This document shows positions 50,009 through 64,000 of a stretch of 64,000 nucleotides of DNA, piece by piece. Every line of letters begins with the position of its first letter. The first letter of the stretch is position 1. The notes beneath the pieces were generated by a model. It was not told the DNA's origin and did not search any database. It saw only the letters and a list, made by a program, of their open reading frames with translations. This stretch comes from Cunninghamella blakesleeana. Its lineage: Eukaryota > Mucoromycota > Mucoromycetes > Mucorales > Cunninghamellaceae. Both the position numbers and the translations under genes were made by a program. Location: assembly GCA_017871115.1 (NCBI GenBank), contig JAFCIZ010000001.1, forward strand, positions 1,779,501 through 1,843,500. The letters run 5' to 3'.

Positions 50009-50742
50009 AAATAAAAATAGAAATAAAAAAAAAAACTAAAATAGTGACAGAACATATATATATAAGACATACATACACATTTATATTTTTTCATGTATTC
50101 TCTACACGCCATTCATTTAATTGATTTTAAAAAAATCATGTTATGTTTATTTTTTATGATACATTCATTTCGTTTTAATAAAATACTATTATATTAATAT
50201 ATGACCGACCGTATTATACTCATTATCCTGAGTTTTTCATAAAAAACTTTAAATTTAAAATTGTTATGTATGGAGGCAAAATTTTCTCGTTTTTACTATT
50301 TTTAGAATTGATCGAATCACTTTTTTCTTCCTTTTTCCATTTGACAGATTACGAATATATACGTAATAATAATTATAAAAGATTACGCACGTATGCGTAA
50401 GTGCGTATCTCAAATAAAAATAATGCTGGTTTGAGGGTACATATTTCTCTACTTTAATTTAGTCACTCACTTGGTTTCTTTATCTAGAAGATGAAATTTC
50501 GTTTTTACTATACTTTTTTTATGCGATCCATTCTTTTTATTTATTTTTCCAAAACTATTATGTCCATTTCTATTTAATTTTTTCATACGTTTTTATTTCG
50601 ATAGGTTTTATTTCAGATATATATTTATGCTGATTTTTTCCTCTTTTTAATGCTTTATTTATATTTATACTTAATAATATTAATGATAATGATATAATTG
50701 AATGCAGTTTAAAATGTAATACTTGAAAAAAAGATTAAACAA
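50009..50742. other. Convergent intergenic region, SQR / SANT protein
   Basis: 734 bp. It contains a near-perfect palindrome TTACGCACGTATGCGTAA at 50383-50400 with a further GTGCGTA after it. Otherwise AT-rich; no gene is supported. Confidence 0.55.
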
Positions 50743-51843
50743 CTAAGATGATCTACCACGATGCGTACCGATATATATTGGTTTACCAGATGGTGTATAC
50801 TAATAAAAAAAAAAGAAAGATTAAAAAAAAAGAAAGAGAAAAATAGCTGTTGTGTAGATATTTAAAAGAAAGCAATGAATTACCTCGTAGTTATCATCAA
50901 ATATCTGACCCGTTGGTAATACCACACTTCGATAATAGTCTATTTATAAAGCGATTAAATAAAATAGTAAAATAAATTATGTTAATATCATCGTCATTAT
51001 TGTTATTTATATATATTCGTTTTATTATTTATTTTATTTTATTTTGTTGCACTTACTACTACACTGATAACCCACACTAGATAAAAATAAAAATAAAAAA
51101 AAGATAAATATATACTATAAAGGAAAACAATAAAACTTAACAACAATAATAATCAAACCACTTACCGATGAGGAATATAACTAGCAAAGAGCCCCCACTA
51201 AATTTAAAAATTAAAGATAATTTTTTTTTGAAAATATAATTTTTATATGTATGATGTATCGTAAGAGCTTTTTAAATAAATAAAATACAATAGTAATAAT
51301 GTTAGAATTATACCTTATCACCACATCCATTTTCTTTAGCGACTTTTAAAAACATCTCTTTCTCTTCATCTGTCCAATCACCTGTCCACTGTTCCTATAA
51401 TATATTAATATAAAAATAAACATTAATTGAAATATTACTATAAGTATTTATATATTAAAAATCCATATACTCATACTATTCCAGGTTCATTATGTCGATA
51501 AAAATAACTATTTGGGTTCTTTTTGAACATCATCTGTGCTATAGCCTATAATATAAATCATGTAAATATTCATTTTTAGTAATATAATCTTTATTATCAT
51601 ATATATTTCATCTATAATTTATTATTGCAACTATAGCATTTATATGTATACCAATATATATGTGTATATATGTTTAATTACCTTTGCATTAACACGTGAC
51701 CCATTCTTTTTCTTAACACCAGTTCCGGCAGGATCCTTGTATGAAAATTTCCCTCCACCATTCTTTTCCCATGCATCGATAGCTGACTGTTCAAATTGAT
51801 ACTTTTCTATTAATGAGGGATTGATCCAGCCTATGTATTTTTT

Positions 51844-51874
<31 letters not shown>

Positions 51875-52803
51875 TATATAAATAATGCTAATCAACAAAG
51901 TATTTAGAGTTATGACCTTTCTCTTTAATCTTATATATATATATTACCTTTATAATGGCCATCTGTTCTTATAGCTTTTTCTCTGGTTTCTTTATCAAAA
52001 TATTCGTCAGCTTTAAGTAATTTTCCATCCCAAAGTTCGTCACCTAAATCAAACTCGTTGAAGTCCTTATATAGTAACAATCACTCAACCAATTAATTCA
52101 TATATATATACATATACATAACTCTATTTTCTATTCTTATTCCTATCTTTATTTTCATTTCTATTTCGAAATATCACTTACTAAGTTTTCATTTGAAGTT
52201 TCCATGTGTTCATCCTTATCTAACTGGATTGGGGCTGGCTCTATTCCACGGATACGTGAGGACTTTCGTCTTGGAGGTGGTTGTGCCTTTTTTATTGCTA
52301 TTAATATCCAAAAAAAAAATAAAAATTAAATTTAAAATATATATCCAGTTGTTAGCTGTATTCGATTAAAATATAGCACATTTAGTATGTTATTCTATGA
52401 ATAACAATAAAACAAGTATATTTGTTTTTATTTTACTTCTTGGTCGTCTATTTAATCTAAGAGAAGAAAAAAGAAATTGTAGAAAGTGTATAAGTAAATA
52501 AGAACGATAAATTACGCCAAAATATATGCATGTATACATATTTTTATTATTCTTGCCTTTGTTTGTTTTCTGAATTGGTTGATATCACTGGGATTTCTTG
52601 AAGAGCATCGCGCGCTTTATCAAGTTCAAAATTAGCAAGTAGTTGTTTATTACGCTCAATGTTTTTTAATCTTTCAGCCTCTAAAATAAATACATAATGA
52701 TAATAGAGAAGTAATTTATAATGAGTCAAAGAATAAGAATAATAAGTATTAGTTTTTAATTTTTTTTTTTTTACACTCTACCATAAGCAGTAACTTCTGT
52801 CAT
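50743..52803 (-). CDS. SANT/Myb-domain protein in twelve small exons
   Basis: 287 residues from twelve exons: 52782-52803, 52557-52680, 52437-52456, 52182-52297, 51948-52065, 51682-51830, 51477-51545, 51314-51394, 51166-51197, 51057-51076, 50884-50939, 50743-50799. All joins keep frame. The N-terminus (YEAERLKNIERNKQLLANF) and the following basic RKSSRIRGIEP segment resemble the N-terminal motif of CMR1/WDR76-type proteins, but no WD repeats follow. The middle has GWINPSLIEKY and a Lys/Gly-rich loop. A SANT/Myb-like helix set lies near 200-260: WTGDWTDEEKEMFLKVAKENG, WGLFASYIPHRVGYQCSNYYR. This suggests a chromatin or DNA-bound nuclear protein; function unknown. Intron 2 has a GC donor (AG/GCAAGA), and two exons are only 20 nt. 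Confidence 0.78.
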
Positions 52804-53208
52804 ATTTAAAAAAATATAATAATAATTAAATGGCAAATATAGATTTTTAAAAGAAGAGTATAGTGAAGAAAAAAAAAAAATTTAAATTTCAGAATTTTTT
52901 AATTATTTTTTTTTAAAAAAATTGAAATTTCCTTCTGAGCCAAATGTTATAATGAATAAACTTTTGCAATTTATTTTTTTAAAAAAAAGATTAAAATAAT
53001 TATTAGCCATATATGAATAATAAAAATATATAAAATGAATAATAATAGTTTTTTATTTAATGAAGAAAAAAAAAAGTATGCCAAAAGTATATATGTAAAT
53101 ATGTCAAATAATTAAATAATATTAAAAAATAAAAGTGATAAATCATTGATAAAAAAAAAGGCGAAAAAAAAATACATGTCTAATACATACCAATACTTTA
53201 AAATATAT
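52804..53208. other. Intergenic region between MRT4 3' end and SANT gene start
   Basis: 405 bp, AT-rich, with T-run/A-run palindromes at about 52906-52921 and 52974-52988. Nothing coding. Confidence 0.6.
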
Positions 53209-54211
53209 TTAATTATCTAAACGTACAATTTTTCCTTGATGATAATAACAAATTAAATCTACTTGGAATTCTGCTAATTGGTGATAAAATAATTTCTAAT
53301 AAAAAAAATAGTAATATTAATATTGATAATTAACCAAACACTCTGTTCTTATTACATATTTGAATATTATATGATTATACTGATTTTTATTTTATTTTAT
53401 TTTTACCAAAAGATGGGCTTGATTAGTAGAAAGAGTTTCACCTTCACGACAAATAGTATAAGGCATATGTAAAGTAACAATACCATTTTTTAAAGAAGTA
53501 GGCATTCCAAGTGAACGTATTAATGGTTCCATATTATGAGGCATAGGGTCAGCTCCACGATGAACAGCACCTTCAGGGATAATAATAGTTTGTGTTGCGA
53601 TATTACCTGATCGAGCAAAATCTGGTTGTACATAGTTTTCAAAAAAGGATTTGATTTCTTCGGGTGATTTTGTAGTGAATAATAATCCAACTTCATTATG
53701 TAACTCTTTGGCAATATCAGACAAACCTTCCTTATACTCTTCTTCTTCAGTGTTACCTAATGCCTTAGCCATTACTCTATTACGCCCCATAAATAATCGT
53801 GACGATGTCTTTAAATCATTACGAACTTCCTTTAAAAATGTATTACGCATGTCCTTGACTGAAAATACCCAAATATAATCGTATTTATCAACGCATTCAT
53901 GTATCTAATAGTAATAATAAAAACAAAAGCATAGATATAGATATAGTAAATAAAATAAGTATATATGAATAAAGTATATTCTCTTCTTTTGTAATTGTTT
54001 GTATATATACATATAAGACTTACTTCTTCGATTAATTTTTCTTTTCCTTCAAAACCTTTTTTGTCAGTTTTTGTGAGAGCGTCTGTATAAAAAAATGATA
54101 AGAATAATATAATAAAATGTTAATTTCTAATTTTATAAATAAATATAATAAATTGTTTATATATATATATGTCTTATATTTACAAACTGTAGTTCTTTTT
54201 GATTTAGGCAT
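53209..54211 (-). CDS. MRT4: Ribosome assembly factor MRT4 (P0-like)
   Basis: Nucleolar factor that occupies the P0 site on pre-60S particles. Exons 54184-54211 (28 nt), 54024-54082, 53407-53904, 53209-53295; 223 residues. Begins MPKSKRTTVYALTKTDKKG, then KEKLIEE, YDYIWVFSVKDMRN, LKTSSRLFMGRNRVMAKALG, EVGLLFTTKSPEE, PDFARSGNIATQTIIIPEG, the short loop that replaces the P0 L12-binding part, and ends GKIVRLDN. Length (223) is close to yeast Mrt4 (236). The basic N-terminal MPKSKR matches the family start, which fixes the short first exon. No acidic P-stalk tail is present, as expected for MRT4 rather than P0. Confidence 0.96.
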
Positions 54212-54505
54212 AGTGAAATATATGAATGTATATTATTTTCTGTTTTAAATAAAAAAAGAAAAGGAAAAGGAAAAAAAAATGCTGGAGAATAAAAATTGCT
54301 TTAAAAAAAAATGGAATAAATAAGCCACTTCGGGATTTCAAAACTCGACTATTACCTTACTATACAAAATCAGGGGAAAAAATGCGCACATTTATTCTTA
54401 ATTTCTATATTGTTATTATTATGCTACTGTTTTATTAACTTATTTATTTACAATTTTGAAATATTTAAATGTATCTAAACATTTATATGTTTAATATTGA
54501 CAAAA

Positions 54506-57413
<2,908 letters not shown>

Positions 57414-58560
57414 CAAAAGGGTATATTATAAATTTAATCGCAAGGGGGAAAAAAAAAGTTTATAATAAATAGTAGTAGTAGTAATAATAGTAATAGCAAT
57501 AATAAAAATAAGTTGGAAAAAAAAGAGAAAGAGAGTTGAGAAAAAATGATCAGCAGTGTTTTTGATTTTAATTTGATAAAAAATAAAAAGGGGAAGTTGG
57601 GATTAAATTTAAATGCACTAAAATTATATATCTTTAAATATTATGAGTATATTTTTATTATTGCCTTTGTATTAAAAGAATAAATAGGATAATAGTAGGA
57701 GATGGTTATATTTATTAATGAAATAATAAATATTAAAAAGAGAATATTGTCTTAATGGTATATTAAGGAATTCACGTGATATATGAATATATTTCAAACT
57801 ACACTTTATTAAGCTAGATATTCTTCGCTGGTTATTTACTGTATATTATCTCTATATTAACCTCTTTTGGTGAAGTATTGTAGAAAAAATTAATGAAAAA
57901 AAAATACTAATGCGCTTGTAATTTATGCTTATTCTTACCATCACTAATACATAAACAATTTAATAAATAAAATAAAATAAAATAATGAATTTAACTACAT
58001 AATAGGAATCCCATAAAATAAATGAAGAGAAAAAGAAAGAGAAAAACATCCAGAAAAATTTTAATTCAAAAAAAAAAAAAAAATGAGCCTAATTTTTTTA
58101 AAATTCCGATTTTTTTTACCTATAAAAATCCAAACCGTCATAGTTTTTTTTTTTCCTCCTCTGCCTTTTTTTCTCTTTTTCTTTTTTCTCTTCTTTTTTC
58201 ACTTGTACAGATGTATAAAAGTTTATTCTTTTGTCTCTAATTAACCCTAAATATACAATATTGGGTTTTGCATTTCCCAAATTCATATATTATTATCATT
58301 GAAAAAAAGTTATATTCAGCTTCCCTTTCCTTTTATCTATTTTTACTTTTTATATTTGAATTTTTATATATATATAATATATTATATATATATATATATA
58401 TATACATTTTAAAAAAACAATATTGTACAAATAGCACAATTATTTTAACTATTGATTTATTTTATTTTAACACTTATTCAACTTAATATTTTATTTACAT
58501 ACAATTTAAAATCTATATAACACATATTCATTCCAGTCTATTATTATAAATATATTCATC
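57414..58560. other. Divergent intergenic region, kinase / capping enzyme
   Basis: 1.15 kb. It has AT-rich filler, a pyrimidine-rich tract at about 58146-58200 and an (AT)n run near 58366-58404 ahead of the capping enzyme start. Short open frames here are low-complexity. No gene is supported. Confidence 0.6.
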
Positions 58561-59233
58561 ATGAGTATCATACATTCACCAACTTTATCTTCATCAACAC
58601 CTCTACAAGAACAGTTCGTAATTCCTGATTACATTGGAAAGCGCGTAGATCCAACCTATTCAAAAACTTTACAGACAAAAGTGAAAGAAATACTTCGGTC
58701 TCAACATAACAGGTACCCACAATAACAATTCATATATAATAACACCAAAAGAAGTAGGAAATCAAGGAAAACGTTTTTATTAATATGTTTTTATTATTAC
58801 TTATAGTTTCCCGGGTTCTCAGCCAATCTCTTTCGAATTAAAACATTTGAATGTGTTAGAACGGGAGGATTATTTTGTATGTGAAAAAAGTGACGGTATT
58901 CGATGTCTATTATTTTTTGTACACTCACCAAAAGGACCCGCCACGTTTATGGTAAGAATAACATTGATAGTATATATTTGAATAATACTATAGTATATTG
59001 ATACCATTTTTAATTATATATACTTCTGTACATATATATATATATATATATTGTTTTTATTTTTATTATAATAGCTTGATCGAAATCAAATTTGGTTTTA
59101 TGTGCCCAATTTAGTATTTCCAGTTCGTGGTAGAGAAACTGAATATTTAAAGGATACATTAATGGACGGGGAATTGGTTTTAGATAAAGATGAACAAAAG
59201 GTAAGAGATTAAATAATAACAATAATAACATGG

Positions 59234-59265
<32 letters not shown>

Positions 59266-62200
59266 TGTACGATTGAGTATAATTTTATATATTGATTTCT
59301 TTTTATCTTTTTATCATTCTTTTTTACTTTAATAGAAAACATGGCGTTTTTTAATATTTGATTTAATGGCTATAAACGGAACACCTATTATTCAACGATC
59401 ATTTAATACACGACTTGGAGTGAGTGATTCAACAGCATTACTTAAAAAATTATATATACGTATATGATACGTATTGGTGACGATTTACTAACATTAACAT
59501 TATTTATTTGTTTATCTAGATGCTGCAACAGGATGTAATACAACCTTTAAAAACAAGTCTGAGGCATATATCAGATCCTTCTAAAATACCGCCTTTTAAG
59601 TATGCAATATATAAATATGTTTTAATATAACAATTCCTAATATTTTATGTATCTAATTTTTTTATTATTTATTTTTATTTTTTATTTTGAATAGAGTCGA
59701 GTTAAAAAAAATGGAACGTGCATATGGATTACATTTAGTATTCGACATGATGACAAAACTAGGACATAATAGTGATGGTATAATTTGGACACCAGTAAAG
59801 TGTCCTTATGTGCCTGGAATATGTGATAAACTGTAAGTTAATAAATTATAAAGCTATTTATATTTATAATTATCTTATTTTATACTATTTATTAACATAA
59901 AAGTAAATATTATATATATTCTACATATTAATTGTATTCTACATTTCCTATATATTCTATAGGTTAAAATGGAAACCACCTGAAATGACTACTGCTGATT
60001 TTAGGATCAATGCTAAATGGAGTAAAGAGCACAAGCCAATATATTATTTAGAAGTACTATCTCATGTCACGTATAAATTCTACGATCACTTTCAGCCTGA
60101 ACCTGATATAGCTACAAAGTAAAATAATAAATAAATATTGAGTTGTAGGAAATTAAAATTAAAATTATAATTTACTAATCATAACCTACCCTTTTTTTTC
60201 ATTTTTCTTCTTTTTAGATGGAAAGAACATCTTCCTGATGGTAGAATTGCTGAGTTTAGGTAATAATAATAATGATAATAATAATTGCAACAAATGATAT
60301 TTGTGATGTTAAAAAAGAATGAAAGTAATATATTAAATATATGTGCATATGTGATGGTTTATTTAATTTGTTAGGTATGATCCAGATTGGAAAGTTACTA
60401 TTGTTGAACAAGGATATGCACCAATGACTAGAAAAGGTGGATGGAGGTAAGTAGTATAGCACAACTGGTATATATAATTAAATAGGATATCATTTTAAAA
60501 TCATAAAAAACTTATTACTATTTATATAATTTATTTATTTATTTTAGGTTTGTTAGGTTCCGTGACGACAAAGATGCAGCAAATGATGAAATTGATGTAA
60601 AGAAAATTAAAAATAGCATTTTAGATGGTGTATCAAAAGAACAACTTCTTGCTCATATGGATTATATACGTGCAGCTTGGAAAGCCCGTGAAAAAGGATT
60701 ACCTCAGCCACCATTGAAAGATTTAAAAATACGTGGATCATTAACATTGACTAACGTACCATCGTCTGTATCAACACCTTCATTGACAACACCTACAGCA
60801 ATTAGTCCAGTCCTTCCATCACCGGCCTTTAATCAAAATACCAGCAACTACTTTTCTCATGATCATAACAAATCAAGACAAAATTCAATTGATTATAATC
60901 CAATAGATCGTCGCAGTTCAATGGCTGAAATAACAACAGAGACGAATAATAACAAACATGATGATGATGATGGTATTCAAGAAAATGATATAGAGTTAAA
61001 AATAGCTAAGTCTTTACCTGGATCTCGGCGTCAATCAACAGCACAATCATCGAAGCGTGATGGAAATTCACAAAATGAAGAAGGCATGGAACGTAAACGT
61101 CATAAATCACTTACAGAATTTGAATCCTCGCATCAAGAACTTAATGCTAAACTGGAAAATATGCCAAAAGAAAATACCACTAATGTAGAAACAGTCAAAT
61201 TAGAACAGTCTGACCCAGCAGAACCTTCTATAAATAATAAAAAACAGCCTTATCTTGAATCCCCAGTATCAGAGCATACTCATAAACAGTTATCACCAAT
61301 ACCAGAAAATTTACCCATAGAAAAAAATTCACTTCGACGTAAAGTATCAAATTTGGAAAATGATGAGTTATCCAAATCAGATATACAAAGTATGGAACAA
61401 GAGTCAGCAAAAGAAAGAAAGGTTAGAAAAGTACAAGATAGTCAAACTAAGGAAATACCACCAAGATTAAAATACAAAAATGAAATTAATCAAGAAATAC
61501 AAAAAATAAATGAGCAGACTAAGATTACATCACCTCAACTAGATTCCAGCCCAACATATTCAGTAGCCAATTCAATTGATCAAGTGAAACATTCTGATTA
61601 TATTAAGCAAGGAAGTGATAATAAAATACATAATTATTATAATTATAATCAATCACCCTCTGTATCAACAAATTATTCAATTAAATCTGAGTATGATACA
61701 ATATCTAGTGATTCTTATAAAGACAACAGAAATAATCATGAAAAGAAATATGATCCGGCTCGTTCACCATCTAATTCATCTATACCCATATCTACCTTTA
61801 CAAATGATCAAACATCAAATACAGCAGCTAACACACCTAAAAATGAATACAAAATCCCCAGCAAAAGTAAACCTCAAAATAGTAATATACATCAACTTTT
61901 AACTTCGACAATGGAACCTGTGTCGCCTTCTCAAAAGCAAACTGATCAACCCGCTTTAAAGGTAACAAAAGCAACATCACACAAATCATTTAAATTATCA
62001 ACATTACTTCACGATGATAAGAAAGTAGAACCTAGCTATGAAGAAAACCAGAATGAACAACAGCGATCACAGGCAGAAAAGCATCATCCTACTCCAAGCT
62101 CACAGCCTTCTCATACCCCACCTGTACAATTCATTAACTTTCGTGCTGAACAACCTCAATCACAAGGTACACCTACCTCAAAACAAAAAACGATTTTTAT

Positions 62201-63056
62201 TCAAGGAGAATATTATAATAATATGCCTACTTCACCGAATAAAAATAAAAATGAAACCAATACTGTTTATTATCAGCATCAACAGCATCATCATCAACAA
62301 CAACAGCTTCAGTCACAACAGTCTGTTCGGCGGTCTAATTCTAATACACCATCTTCTCAATCCATAATAACTGAAAAACATATTAACAATAGATTATCAC
62401 AAGGTTCAGTTCATGATTCACCAATATCGTCACCACTATCATCACCAAAAGATTCACGTCACGGACATCAAATCACTGTTTGGAAAGCTGATGTTGGAGT
62501 GAATTCACAAAATTCTCGGCAACAGCAGGTTCAAAAACAACATCAACCACCGCCATCATCACTATCACAGCAACAACAGCAGTGGCAATCACAAAATAGA
62601 TCTGAATATAATTATAATCAAAATTATAATGCATCACATTCAGCTTATGAGATGCCTCCTCATACATATTATCCATCGGCACCTTCTCTTTATGCAGCTA
62701 GCTCCCAACCCCCTCCTCCCCCATCTTCTTCTTTGCATCACCCTCATTCTAATTCTCGCTCACACCCACATTATGAAAATCAGCATTCCTATGTAAACCA
62801 AAGCAGATCTGATTATAATGGATACGAAAATCATTTTCCCCAACAACAACAATCACCTAATCAACCATATCAAACTACACAATCCAACCAACCTATTAAT
62901 GAATATCATATAGATCATCGATCTTCCTACAACACTCACCAACAGCACCATAGCTATCATGAACAACATCGCCCATCTTCTGTAACTTCTTCTTCTACAT
63001 CTAAACATCCTGAACGTAAAAGTGGTAAATCAAAGTTAGATTTTATCTTAAATTAA
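58561..63056 (+). CDS. CEG1: mRNA guanylyltransferase (capping enzyme) with long C-terminal extension
   Basis: Adds GMP to 5'-diphosphate mRNA ends in the nucleus. Ten exons: 58561-58712, 58807-58951, 59075-59200, 59336-59419, 59520-59599, 59695-59832, 59963-60118, 60218-60259, 60375-60446, 60548-63056; 1167 residues. Nucleotidyltransferase motifs in order: EKSDGIR with the GMP-accepting K78, the [11 protein letters not shown] segment, [42 protein letters not shown], then the OB-fold end with [10 protein letters not shown]. No triphosphatase domain is fused, as usual for fungi. The core ends near residue 390. About 775 further residues, coded by one exon, are rich in Ser, Gln, Asn, Pro and His, with poly-Gln/His runs and a basic end [13 protein letters not shown]. 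Fungal Ceg1 proteins are about 400-460 residues, so this tail is exceptional. Confidence 0.94.
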
Positions 63057-64000
63057 AAAAAAGAGGGGAGGGGAAATAATGGCAACATTATTAAAAATAA
63101 TAATTTATATATATATATATATATATTCTATTTTCATTTCTTCATATCTTTTACTATTATTATTGTTCACTATATCATACTGTTTTTACTCTTTTATTTT
63201 TTATTTTTTGCTTTCTTTATCTCCCTTTCTATTGTTATTTTTTATTTTATTTTTCTTTATTTTATTTATTTATATTGTTGCATACTTCATTTGAAGTTTT
63301 GCCCATTCCATTGCAGTTTGTAGTTTCATAAGCATTTTATTTTATTTTATTTTTTCTTTAATATATATATATATATATATACATATATACGTGTTAATAT
63401 AACAAAATGATAATATTAAAATAAAAATTAATACAAGACAAAAATAATAATAATAATTTTCACTATATTATAAAATATATTTATGATGGAAAAAAATCTG
63501 ATTTCAGAAAAAAAATTAAAAAAAGAAAAAAGGAAGAGCAGTATACAAATAAATAACCAATGGATATTTACAAAAAAGAAAAATTGCTATTATAAAATTG
63601 ATAAAATAAAGATCACGATAATTACACAAGAAAAATAGTAGTTTAATACTAATATAATAACTTTGGTGATTAATTTTAAATGTGTATATAAGAGTAAAAA
63701 AAGTAACAGTTATGTAAGACCGAATTTATTAAAAACTAGTATTAAAACAGAACCATTTTATTTTACTTTTAAATCTATTATGTAATTTTTTTTTATAAAT
63801 TAAAAAATCAAAAATCCTTGGTACTGAAGTATGGAGAGGGGTAGAAAAGATATATAAATTAAATATATCATAAAAGATATTTACAATAAATAAAATGAGA
63901 TAAAAATAAAATCAAAAGTATATAGTAGGAAGAAGTTATGTAAAGATGGTAACAAAATAAAAAGAAAAAGAAAAGAAAAAGAAAAAAACACATATGCATA
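63057..64000. other. Intergenic region at the window end
   Basis: 944 bp after the capping enzyme stop. (TA)n at 63102-63126 and 63361-63382, T-rich then A-rich sequence. Nothing coding is supported. Confidence 0.6.

Noticed and set aside
61615..62367. Two plus-strand frames of 95 and 109 codons inside the capping enzyme tail
   Set aside because: Shifted readings of Asn/Gln/His-rich codons; the main frame is open throughout.

Overview
This is a stretch of nuclear DNA from a fungus. It is strongly AT-rich, and the genes are split by many short GT-AG introns, mostly 60-160 bp with polypyrimidine tracts before AG. Splicing the exons by eye gives intact, full-length proteins. Fungal markers are a chitin synthase, a HAP2/NF-YA subunit, an MRT4, a CEG1-type capping enzyme and a DUF7962-like glutathione S-transferase. 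The ceruloplasmin-type multicopper oxidase and the large intron number suggest an early-diverging lineage, most likely Mucoromycota; the sequence alone does not name the species. I found no rRNA, tRNA, CRISPR array or recognisable transposon.

Layout. 1-9 kb, all on the minus strand: DHX40-like helicase (cut by the window edge), ribosomal protein uL1/RPL10A, a membrane-anchored RBR ubiquitin ligase, HAP2/NF-YA. 9.6-11.5 kb: a secreted, highly repetitive charged protein (minus). 12.9-19.4 kb (plus): an SmgGDS-like armadillo protein and a chitin synthase in tandem. 20-24 kb (minus): a small secreted double-psi beta-barrel protein, a RanBP2-type zinc-finger protein, a GST-like protein. 26-29 kb: a PAQR receptor (plus) and an unrecognised 429-residue protein (minus). 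31-40 kb (minus): ceruloplasmin-like multicopper oxidase, forkhead factor, alanyl-tRNA synthetase. 40.8-42.7 kb (plus): PP2C of the pyruvate dehydrogenase phosphatase type. 44.7-46.2 kb (minus): SR splicing factor, divergent from RPS0/uS2 (plus) at 46.8-47.9 kb. 48.4-50 kb (plus): sulfide:quinone oxidoreductase. 50.7-57.4 kb (minus): a SANT/Myb protein, MRT4 and an Ime2/MAK-type kinase. 58.6-63 kb (plus): mRNA guanylyltransferase with a very long extra C-terminus.

The genes are mostly housekeeping (translation: uL1, uS2, AlaRS, MRT4; RNA processing: DHX40-like, SR protein, capping enzyme) mixed with surface and secreted proteins (chitin synthase, DPBB protein, repeat protein, multicopper oxidase) and regulators (HAP2, forkhead, Ime2-like kinase, PAQR). 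They do not form an operon or an obvious gene cluster. The most unusual items are the 1167-residue capping enzyme, the ceruloplasmin-like oxidase lacking one copper-binding HxH pair, the repeat-rich secreted protein with a stop codon overlapping a splice donor, and several splicing oddities: a 5-nt first coding exon, three 20-nt microexons and one GC-AG intron.
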